Below are positions 53,838 to 60,916 of a stretch of DNA of 64,000 nucleotides, in pieces. Below the pieces are notes generated by a model, which did not search any database, was not told the origin of the DNA, and saw only the letters and a list, made by a program, of their open reading frames with translations. Both the position numbers and the translations under genes were made by a program. Source of the DNA: Acetobacterium wieringae (GTDB lineage: Bacteria; Bacillota; Clostridia; Eubacteriales; Eubacteriaceae); contig NZ_JAIPPU010000009.1 of NCBI RefSeq assembly GCF_026646375.1, positions 1 through 64,000 of the forward strand, read 5' to 3'. Each line of letters starts with the position of its first letter. Positions within the stretch are counted from its first letter, which is position 1.

Positions 53838-54053
53838 TTATAAATTCTTTTTTAGCTTTTTCAGTTTTGTGTACGTGGTTTCCGGCAAGATGCCGATAAT
53901 CGCCTCACAAAAAGCCAACCCGGCCAGCCCACCGAGGATAAAGTGCAGGGCCGGTACTTCTGGAAACAGGTTATTGGTGAACAAATTGACGAGATTAAAT
54001 AGGGCAAATAGCAAAAGTCCGATTTTTAATTCTTTTCGCATGGTTCTTTTCAC
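53838..54053 (-). CDS. Two-span membrane protein, last gene of HTH cassette
   Basis: 71 residues, two hydrophobic spans joined by a short loop, lysine-rich ends. GTG 54053 with CGGAG eight bases upstream. Its start overlaps the upstream stop region (TAATGTG), so coupling is strong. No family recognised. Confidence 0.6.
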   Translation of the reverse strand: MKRTMRKELKIGLLLFALFNLVNLFTNNLFPEVPALHFILGGLAGLAFCEAIIGILPETTYTKLKKLKKNL

Positions 54054-54054
54054 A

Positions 54055-54261
54055 TTAAAAACTCCGTTTCTTTTTATTGATGGTTTTACAAAATTTTATC
54101 CGGGAATAAACCAGAACCGGCAAGTCGGCCAGCATCAGCAGGCCAAAGCTGCGAACGCTCCAATCTGGCAGAGGCACAATCAGCCAGTTAACGACCATGA
54201 TGCCCAGGCAGAACATCATGATCGTGAGAGTCACTGGAAACAAAAGGCTATTTTTCATCAT
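54055..54261 (-). CDS. Two-span membrane protein in HTH cassette
   Basis: 68 residues, two spans (~6-28, 36-52) and a basic C-terminal tail (KTINKKKRSF). GAGGG precedes tandem ATGs at 54261/54258. Unknown function. Confidence 0.6.
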   Translation of the reverse strand: MMKNSLLFPVTLTIMMFCLGIMVVNWLIVPLPDWSVRSFGLLMLADLPVLVYSRIKFCKTINKKKRSF

Positions 54262-54270
54262 CGTCCCTCT

Positions 54271-54726
54271 TTACATGGTTTTCATACAATAGAGCTTAAC
54301 AACGGCACTGACTGACAGTTGGGCCGCTACAGCAATGATCAGGGTATAAAAGACGATAATATTGAAATATCCGGCGACAATGGCAGCTAGAATCATCAGC
54401 ATCGAGGTGATGGCGATGAGCGGCATTCCCGCTTTGCTGCGGATGGCTTTCATTCGCTCGTCATGTTCTTTATTGTATAATAGCTTCAGTTTGGTTTCGT
54501 CCTTCATCGCCAGACTCAGCTTGATGATGTCAATCACCGCAAGTCCCAGAATACTGACGATCAGACCAAACTGGAATCCTGCCACAAAACCGTCAGAATG
54601 GGTAGCCGTTGAGATGTCAGCAGTAATGATTGAGTAAATACTATAAGCCCCCAAGACCAGGGCCACCAAGGCGATTCCTGAAGAAAGGGCGATTCTTCGT
54701 TTAACCGTTATTTTAAATTTTTCCAT
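54271..54726 (-). CDS. Four-span membrane protein in HTH cassette
   Basis: 151 residues, four spans with a central cytosolic loop LLYNKEHDERMKAIRSKAG, the common mark of small Firmicute membrane proteins found beside XRE-type regulators. AGGAGG before ATG. Eleven bp after the HTH gene stop. Confidence 0.65.
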   Translation of the reverse strand: MEKFKITVKRRIALSSGIALVALVLGAYSIYSIITADISTATHSDGFVAGFQFGLIVSILGLAVIDIIKLSLAMKDETKLKLLYNKEHDERMKAIRSKAGMPLIAITSMLMILAAIVAGYFNIIVFYTLIIAVAAQLSVSAVVKLYCMKTM

Positions 54727-54737
54727 ACAACTGCCTC

Positions 54738-54944
54738 CTAAAATTCATTTTCTTCTGAAAAGTCAAAAACTTCTTCAATGGTCAGTCCGAAATAGTGGGC
54801 AATTTTATAGGCCAACATCAGTGAAGCCGTATATTTGCCCACTTCAATGGAGGTTATGGTCTGTCGGGTTGTGCCCACCGCCAGAGCCAATTCTTCCTGG
54901 GAGAGTTTTCGTTCTTTTCGTAATTCTTTGATTCGTGTTTTCAT
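54738..54944 (-). CDS. Small XRE-type (Cro/CI) regulator
   Basis: 68 residues, a bare HTH of the YozG/Xre-small type: MKTRIKELRKERKLSQEELA, TTRQTITSIEVGKY, then LAYKIAHYFGLTIEEVFDF. First gene of a four-gene operon with three membrane proteins. Start ATG 54944; the frame open further upstream is not used since the promoter lies inside it. Likely autorepressor acting at the triple CTTTGCA array. Confidence 0.9.
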   Translation of the reverse strand: MKTRIKELRKERKLSQEELALAVGTTRQTITSIEVGKYTASLMLAYKIAHYFGLTIEEVFDFSEENEF

Positions 54945-54974
54945 ATTACACCTTCTAATAATCTGCATAGCATA

Positions 54975-55027
54975 CTTTGCATTTTTAGTATAGTTTGCTT
55001 TGCATAAAATGTCAAGCAAACTTTGCA
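54975..55027 (-). promoter_or_regulatory. Promoter and three-box operator of the HTH cassette
   Basis: On the minus strand TTGACA (55015-55010), 17-nt spacer, TATACT (54992-54987). Three CTTTGCA heptamers (plus-strand view) at 54975-54981, 54998-55004 and 55021-55027 are exactly 23 bp apart, overlapping start site, spacer and the -35 upstream side. Geometry suggests cooperative repressor binding. Confidence 0.75.
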
Positions 55028-55280
55028 AAAAAGTTGGGGATAGAATTTTGAACTTAAAATAGCGCTGGTGATGCAAAATAAAATGCGGTCTTTCAATAAA
55101 AAAACAGCCTTTATCCATATAGCCGTCACATAACCTGCCTATAATAAAAAAAACGAGGCAACACCTTACGATGATCAAGAGATTCTCATTTACTACAACG
55201 TTTATCCCTGATTGTGTGAGAATATTGCTAATATAAAAATACTTCATAAAGTCTAACAGAAAAAGAGAGGAAAGAATTCA

Positions 55281-56771
55281 ATGAAAAGATTAAAGAGGCT
55301 GATACCATTTTTATTAATCATTATGGTATTTTTGGGCGGTTGCAGTCCAAATTCCCAGACGACAACGGCTGAAAGTACCGCCGAAGCGGTCACTGAAACC
55401 ACTGCTGTTTTAAGCGCCGTGGTATCACCGACATCAACGGTTGTGGTTGATCCGGAATTTACCGATCGTGACCTGGAAACAAGCTATGATGACGCCACTG
55501 CGGTTCAAGTCACTCTGGATGGCGGTACTATCCAGGTATCAGGTGACGGTGCTACGGCCAGTAACGGCGTTTTGACGATTACCAAAGAAGGAACCTATGT
55601 GGTCACCGGAAATCTGTCTGATGGCCAGATTGTCGTCGCTGCTGCCGATACCGACAAGATTCAGATTGTGTTAAGTGGTGCAACCATCAATTGTTCCGAT
55701 AATGCGCCCATCTATGTAAAAAGCGCCGATAAGGTATTTATTACCTTGGCAGCCAACACCGTCAATACTTTAACCGATGGTGGCGCCTACGTTCAGACCG
55801 ATGAAAATACCGTCGATGGTGTGATTTTCAGTAAAGCTGATTTGACTATCAACGGCGAAGGCACACTTAACATCACAACGGATGTTAATCATGGTATTGT
55901 ATCAAAGGATGATTTGGTCATAACCGGTGGAATCATTAATATCGCTTCGGCAAATGATGGTCTGAACGGCAAGAACTGTGTAAAAATAAAAGATGGCTTG
56001 ATTAGCATCAATTCTTCTGATGGAAAAGGAATAACATCAAAAAATGCCGACGATTCGACCAAAGGTCATGTTTATATTGCTGGCGGTACGATTACCATTT
56101 CAAATTCCTTCGAAGGTATTGAAGGGACTGTAATTATCGTTGAAGGTGGAACCGTTGATATCACAGCAGAAGATGATGGATTCAACGGATCTAATGCCAT
56201 GACTTCAGCGAACGATACTGGTGGCAGAGGTGGGGCGATGGAGAATGATGCCAATGTATATGTCTCGATTGCGGGTGGAACGATTCACGTCAATGCTTCA
56301 GGCGATGGCCTTGACAGCAATGGTAATTTATATATTTCAGGTGGCACCATTTATGTCAGTGGACCGACCAGTAATGGCGATGGCGCTCTGGATTATAACG
56401 GTACGGCCGATGTATCAGGCGGAACCGTTGTGATTGCCGGCAGTACCGGAATGGCGCAGTCATTTTCAGAAACATCAACCCAGGTATCCTTGCTTTATAA
56501 CCTGACATCAAGTTGTGCAGCCGGGACTGAAATAAAATTGACCGATGACAGCGGCAAGACTGTAGTAACATACACCCCGGATAAAACCTATCAATCGGTG
56601 GTGATCAGTAGTCCGGATCTGGCTCAGGGATCGACCTATACGCTGACCTGTGGTAGCCAGACGGTGGAAATTCCTCTAACGGGCGTGGTTATCAGCAATG
56701 GCCAGACCGGAATGGGAGAACCGGGCCAGGGCGGTCAGAGTCAACCCGGTCAGAGCGGTCAAAGACCTTAA
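55281..56771 (+). CDS. Beta-helix lipoprotein with carbohydrate-binding-type domain
   Basis: 496 residues. Lipobox GGC (about Cys21). A Ser/Thr-rich linker precedes a parallel beta-helix-like repeat region (~85-440) with recurring ITGGxINIxSxDDG units, of the carbohydrate-binding DUF4353 type. It ends in a Gly/Gln/Pro tail (GQGGQSQPGQSGQRP). This family accompanies CotH/VTC genes in other Firmicutes; here it sits ~22 kb away. AGAGAGG precedes ATG. Confidence 0.85.
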   Translation: MKRLKRLIPFLLIIMVFLGGCSPNSQTTTAESTAEAVTETTAVLSAVVSPTSTVVVDPEFTDRDLETSYDDATAVQVTLDGGTIQVSGDGATASNGVLTITKEGTYVVTGNLSDGQIVVAAADTDKIQIVLSGATINCSDNAPIYVKSADKVFITLAANTVNTLTDGGAYVQTDENTVDGVIFSKADLTINGEGTLNITTDVNHGIVSKDDLVITGGIINIASANDGLNGKNCVKIKDGLISINSSDGKGITSKNADDSTKGHVYIAGGTITISNSFEGIEGTVIIVEGGTVDITAEDDGFNGSNAMTSANDTGGRGGAMENDANVYVSIAGGTIHVNASGDGLDSNGNLYISGGTIYVSGPTSNGDGALDYNGTADVSGGTVVIAGSTGMAQSFSETSTQVSLLYNLTSSCAAGTEIKLTDDSGKTVVTYTPDKTYQSVVISSPDLAQGSTYTLTCGSQTVEIPLTGVVISNGQTGMGEPGQGGQSQPGQSGQRP

Positions 56772-56787
56772 TAGATAAAGTATTTAT

Positions 56788-56830
56788 AAAAAAAGGCATG
56801 TTTCTTTCAAAGGAAGGACATGCCTTTTTT
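56788..56830 (+). terminator. Terminator of the beta-helix lipoprotein gene
   Basis: Long A-run, GGCATGT ... ACATGCC, T-run. Directly followed by the group II intron remnant. Confidence 0.88.
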
Positions 56831-56833
56831 GAG

Positions 56834-56905
56834 GTGCGCCCGGCACAGGCACAATCTAACGGGTGAAAGTCCCGAGCACGGATAGGTAAGTGCATAGCTT
56901 ATGCG
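56834..56905 (+). mobile_element. Truncated group IIC intron, 5' end only
   Basis: Starts GTGCGCCCGGC, then AATCTAACGGGTGAAAGTC and CCCGAGCACGG, the near-universal domain I start of bacterial group II introns. It begins three bases after a terminator stem, the classic target of class C introns. Only ~70 bases remain: no reverse transcriptase, no domain V, and the next gene stop lies at 56916. Confidence 0.8.
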
Positions 56906-56915
56906 ATTCTTTATT

Positions 56916-57872
56916 CTAATTAGATGTGCCCTTTGCTTTCGCGTTCAGCTTTTCCAAGCACTCATCCCAGTGTGCGTAGTTTTTGTCTCCACGGTGATCT
57001 GATAAGATTCCCCTGCCTGACAGGTATTCCGCTAAATAATGAGTTACTTTGTTTGCTCCGGAATAATTTAAATGATCCCCACTGTCACGGGTGTCCAGGC
57101 TCCAGTTTATGCCGACGGTATCATTCATCAGATTTAAATCAATATATTCGCAGCTCAATTCGCTGGCAAGGATCGCAATTCCGTTGTGTGACTTATAATT
57201 CCAATTCTGTGTGCTCGGTGTGCTGAGAAGGATCAATTCGGCTCCATTTTCATCACAGAAGTCTTTGATTTTTTGTATGAAGTATCTGTTTGTTTTTGCA
57301 ATTTTCGCAGACTCTTCTGTCGGCGTCATGTATTCCAAATTTTGAGCGGGAGTTACTTGATCGGAGTAAAAATAGCCCTTGTAATCTTCAGCCCAATTGT
57401 ATTTGACTCCGTTTTTAAATCCTTTCAGATCATATGATTTCCACCGGTTATGATATTGAAATACGGGAAAATAGCGAGCGATCTCAGCCAGTCCCACATT
57501 GCTCAATGACATTTTGCGGTAGATTGCAAGGGTCTCCAAGATTACAATTTTAGGCTTTTGCTTTTGAAATGCCCTGTGCAGCATGGTGTTGCTGTAGGTT
57601 AAATGCTGACCCGCGGTTCCACAGACATATGCGGTGTAGCCTTTTTCTTTCCAAAGCTGCAAAGGGGAGATGGAGAAATAGGATTCGCTGTCTCCGAGCA
57701 CCAGAATGTCGATGGAGTTTTCCTTTTCACCAAGGATTCCGTTGGCCGAAGTTGCTTCCATTCCCGCTGCAGCCGTATTGTTTCTGGGAACAAGCAAATA
57801 GGATGATACGGCCAGCAGGATCATGAGTCCGGCAATGAATGCTACACCTCTCAGCGTTCTCTTGATTTTCAT
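56916..57872 (-). CDS. SGNH/DltD-like membrane-anchored protein
   Basis: 318 residues. One N-terminal span (~10-28), then an extracellular SGNH-like domain: VLGDSESYFSI (catalytic Ser62), KIVILETLAIYR, ELILLSTPST and the late GDHLNYSGANKVT Asp-His pair. DltD and similar proteins hold this place in dlt-type operons and move or hydrolyse the acyl group outside. Last gene of the operon, 14 bp after the MBOAT gene. Confidence 0.8.
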   Translation of the reverse strand: MKIKRTLRGVAFIAGLMILLAVSSYLLVPRNNTAAAGMEATSANGILGEKENSIDILVLGDSESYFSISPLQLWKEKGYTAYVCGTAGQHLTYSNTMLHRAFQKQKPKIVILETLAIYRKMSLSNVGLAEIARYFPVFQYHNRWKSYDLKGFKNGVKYNWAEDYKGYFYSDQVTPAQNLEYMTPTEESAKIAKTNRYFIQKIKDFCDENGAELILLSTPSTQNWNYKSHNGIAILASELSCEYIDLNLMNDTVGINWSLDTRDSGDHLNYSGANKVTHYLAEYLSGRGILSDHRGDKNYAHWDECLEKLNAKAKGTSN

Positions 57873-57886
57873 GGTTTACCGCCTTT

Positions 57887-59488
57887 CTAAAAGCTTGCAT
57901 AAATCGGATCGACAGGGACATAATTGTCTCCATATGCGCCAAATATGACAATTGCCATAATCAGAGCATAATACACCGCAAAACGTTTCGCCACAGGCTT
58001 TGTACTGATGCGCTCCCGAATGGATACGCCCTTTTCTTGGCAAAGCTCAATAAAAAAAACGACAGCCAAGACAATAGCGACAATGATGTAGTCATATAAG
58101 TCTGCACCAAAAGAAAAGAAAGTCTTTTCTACAATGGTGTTGAAAGTGAAGTCTGTAAAAATCTTCTTAAGCATTGCAAGTCCGGTACGAAGTCCGTTGG
58201 CTCGAAAAAACATTTCACCGATACAAACCAAAGCGGCGGTTCGGACGATTTGAAATCCATGATAAAGCGGATGTTCTCGCGATATATGCAACTTATGTGC
58301 GATATTCGCCGCGAAAGGTTCTGCTATGTTTCCACTCAAAATTAGCGCGAAATGATACATGCCGAAAAAAATGAAGTGCCACCCAGCGCCGTGCCACAAT
58401 CCGTTGCATAGCCACACGTAAAAGAGCGCGATGGCACTGGCGGGCAGTGCGCCAAAGTTATGTCCAAGTCGTTTTCTCGCCTTCGAAGAAAGGTATTTCA
58501 TGGGCTTTGACAGGGAAATAGGATAGAAGATATAATCACGGAACCATGCACCCAGAGTAATATGCCACCGCTTCCAAAATTCAGGAATAGTCTTGGAAAA
58601 AAAAGGGCGCTGAAAGTTTTCGGTCAATGAAACACCGAAAATCTGTCCGATGCCAAGGGCTACATCCATTGTGCCGGAGAAGTCCATGTAAAGCTGAATG
58701 GTATAGCACACTGCGGCGACAGCGATTACGAAGCCGTCATAGTCCTGATAGCTGTTGAATACATTGCTGATCAGCAGGTTCAGGCGATCTGCGACGACCA
58801 TTTTTTTCAGAATACCGAACAGAATGCGTTGCAGGCCAAAGGTAAGGTTGCGATATTCAATGGGCGGTACGCTCCACAACTGCTCTGCGGTTTCGGTATA
58901 CCGGCAGATTGGCCCTTCCATGATCTGTGGAAAGAAACTCATATAAAGGGCAAGACGAAATAGGTTGCGGTCAGCTGATATTTTTCGGTGATAGACATCC
59001 AAAACATACGATAGCGCCTGCATGGTATAAAAAGAAATGCCGATTGGCAACACAAAAGAAGGTATGGCGACCGTAGCAGGCAGCTTTAAAAGATTAAAGC
59101 CGACATTCAGGTTTGTTGCAAAAAAAGCCGAATATTTCAGAACTGCCAGAACGCCTATATGGAGAATAACAGCAAACGCAATAATCCCTCTTTGCTGCCG
59201 CTGATATAACACTTTGATGCCCTTGCGGTTTTCCTTTTGAGCCTGCTCCAAAGCCTGGTCACAGCGATTTTGATTGTCGGCAAGCCAGAGACCAAAATGG
59301 TGGATGGAGAGCGTGGACAGCAGAAGATAAACCAACAGCTTTCCGCTGACGGCCCAGAAAAAGGCGTAGCTCGCGAGTAAAAGTACAATCCGCCGCGGCT
59401 TTTGCGGAAGGAAAGCATAAGTCGTGACAGTGACTGGCAGCAAAATCGCCAGAAACTGTACGGAAAAATACGATGGAATCGAGGGCAT
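57887..59488 (-). CDS. MBOAT acyltransferase (DltB/AlgI-like)
   Basis: 533 residues, about eleven spans. Conserved FFPQIMEGPICRY, YMDFSGTMDVALG, FWKRWHITLGAWFRDYIFYP and the catalytic histidine block NGLWHGAGWHF. DltB brings D-alanine from its carrier protein across the membrane; AlgI-type relatives acetylate exopolysaccharide. ATG 59488 follows GAGGAAG and starts just behind the carrier protein stop; a TTG at 59503 inside the previous gene is less likely. Confidence 0.9.
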   Translation of the reverse strand: MPSIPSYFSVQFLAILLPVTVTTYAFLPQKPRRIVLLLASYAFFWAVSGKLLVYLLLSTLSIHHFGLWLADNQNRCDQALEQAQKENRKGIKVLYQRQQRGIIAFAVILHIGVLAVLKYSAFFATNLNVGFNLLKLPATVAIPSFVLPIGISFYTMQALSYVLDVYHRKISADRNLFRLALYMSFFPQIMEGPICRYTETAEQLWSVPPIEYRNLTFGLQRILFGILKKMVVADRLNLLISNVFNSYQDYDGFVIAVAAVCYTIQLYMDFSGTMDVALGIGQIFGVSLTENFQRPFFSKTIPEFWKRWHITLGAWFRDYIFYPISLSKPMKYLSSKARKRLGHNFGALPASAIALFYVWLCNGLWHGAGWHFIFFGMYHFALILSGNIAEPFAANIAHKLHISREHPLYHGFQIVRTAALVCIGEMFFRANGLRTGLAMLKKIFTDFTFNTIVEKTFFSFGADLYDYIIVAIVLAVVFFIELCQEKGVSIRERISTKPVAKRFAVYYALIMAIVIFGAYGDNYVPVDPIYASF

Positions 59489-59489
59489 A

Positions 59490-59720
59490 TTATTCTTCCT
59501 CAATTAGTCGCGTTACCATTGCCCAGAGAGATTCTGGGGAATTGAAGTTGTCCGGAGTTATCTCGACGGTCGGGATTGTAATATCGAATTCTTCCTCCAG
59601 CTCTCCCACCAAGGCAATGATGGAGAGCGAATCCAAATGATGTCCATCGATCAGGTCTTTGCAGTTTGCGTAGTTAATTTCCGGTTCTATGTCTTTCAAA
59701 ATTTTAATCAGGCGTTCCAT
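59490..59720 (-). CDS. Acyl/aminoacyl carrier protein (DltC-like)
   Basis: 76 residues. HHLDSLSII carries the phosphopantetheine serine (S31). Acidic C-terminal helix (VTRLIEEE). Would hold an aminoacyl thioester made by the ligase at 60917. ATG 59720 overlaps the decarboxylase stop by 13 bases. Confidence 0.9.
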   Translation of the reverse strand: MERLIKILKDIEPEINYANCKDLIDGHHLDSLSIIALVGELEEEFDITIPTVEITPDNFNSPESLWAMVTRLIEEE

Positions 59721-60913
59721 ACTCTTTTCCTCATTTCATTATTCGGTGTATTTAACATCTCTATTGGCATATGCCCCCGCACACAGACGGGTTCACAACC
59801 GTTTTTCAGCAACATGACCGCCGGTAAATCCCTGCTTAAAAATAAGGCGATTCCTTCCGCCGCACAATATGCACCAGTGTTTTCAAATACGATCACATCA
59901 CCGATTTCCAGGCAATACATGGGAAACTGTTTTACCAAGATATCGTTAGTGGTACAAAGCGAACCGCAGATATTCCATGGTTCCTGCTCTGTGCCCCCGC
60001 GGCGAGTGAGCTCGTGGACAATGGGATGCTTCATTGCCATTGACTGACCATAATAGACAAGTTGGTGTATACCGCCATCGACAATGGCGTAGTTCTGCCC
60101 TTTGTTTGTTTTTTTATCGACAACGCTTGTTAAATAGGTACCGCAACTGGCGGCGATGCTGCGTCCAAGCTCCAGGGTAAGCTTTGTCTTGAACTGCATT
60201 CCGGTCAGCAAGGCTGAAAATTCATGCAAAAAGGCGTCTTCGTCAAAGTCCTCGTCGATAAAGTAGGAGACCGGAAGTCCGGGTCCGAACTCCAATTCAG
60301 GAGCGGAATAGCCGCAGTCAGTTTGTAATTTGTTAAGCACGCTGTCCAGATAGTCCAGCTCCCGTTTAAGCCGCTTCAAAGATGATTTCTGGGTACCGGA
60401 AAAATACTGAATGCCTCTGATTTCAAGGAATGGATCGTGCTGGTACTCGCTGACGATATGTTCCAATTCATCCTCGGAAAGTCCAAATTGGTTGCCGCTG
60501 GTCAGGCGGAGCAGAATGGAAATGCGTTTTTTCGCCAGATGAGCAATATCGCTTAAGATGCTGAATTGTTGCATGGATTCCACAGTGTAAAGCTCCCCAG
60601 TCGGTCCCTGGGCAATTAGTTCTCGAATCAGGGCGGGCGTCTTATAAACACCGGAAACCACGAATTTGTTCGTGGGCAACCCCATTTGGTAACAAATCCG
60701 CAGTTCTCCCGGAGAACAGATTTCCAGTCGATCGACTAGCGCACTTACTGTCGCAAGTATAAAGGTGTTGGCTTTCACTGCATAGCACAGTCTGACACCC
60801 TCGGGCAAACAGCTACGCAGGGAACGGATACGTTCTTCCAGTACAGAAAGGTCGTAAGCGTACATAGGCGTTGACTGTTTTTCTAATAATCCTCTCCATT
60901 TGAGTTTGTTCAT
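59708..60913 (-). CDS. Fold type III PLP decarboxylase (BtrK/LysA-like)
   Basis: 401 residues. Alanine-racemase-like barrel with PLP lysine K47 (CYAVKAN), FGPGLPVSY phosphate loop (~209-217), ELGRSI (249-254, EPGR in relatives), and active-site Cys320/Asp324 in GSLCTTND, ending ENTGAYC. These fit the diaminopimelate/ornithine decarboxylase family. In butirosin synthesis BtrK decarboxylates an ACP-bound glutamate; location directly between ligase and carrier genes fits that type of role here. The substrate is not fixed by sequence. Confidence 0.85.
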   Translation of the reverse strand: MNKLKWRGLLEKQSTPMYAYDLSVLEERIRSLRSCLPEGVRLCYAVKANTFILATVSALVDRLEICSPGELRICYQMGLPTNKFVVSGVYKTPALIRELIAQGPTGELYTVESMQQFSILSDIAHLAKKRISILLRLTSGNQFGLSEDELEHIVSEYQHDPFLEIRGIQYFSGTQKSSLKRLKRELDYLDSVLNKLQTDCGYSAPELEFGPGLPVSYFIDEDFDEDAFLHEFSALLTGMQFKTKLTLELGRSIAASCGTYLTSVVDKKTNKGQNYAIVDGGIHQLVYYGQSMAMKHPIVHELTRRGGTEQEPWNICGSLCTTNDILVKQFPMYCLEIGDVIVFENTGAYCAAEGIALFLSRDLPAVMLLKNGCEPVCVRGHMPIEMLNTPNNEMRKRVWNA

Positions 60914-60916
60914 GTT

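Noticed and set aside
56906-57000. Rest of a functional group II intron
   Set aside because: No reverse transcriptase and no domain V/VI sequence in the window; the following DNA codes for the SGNH protein.
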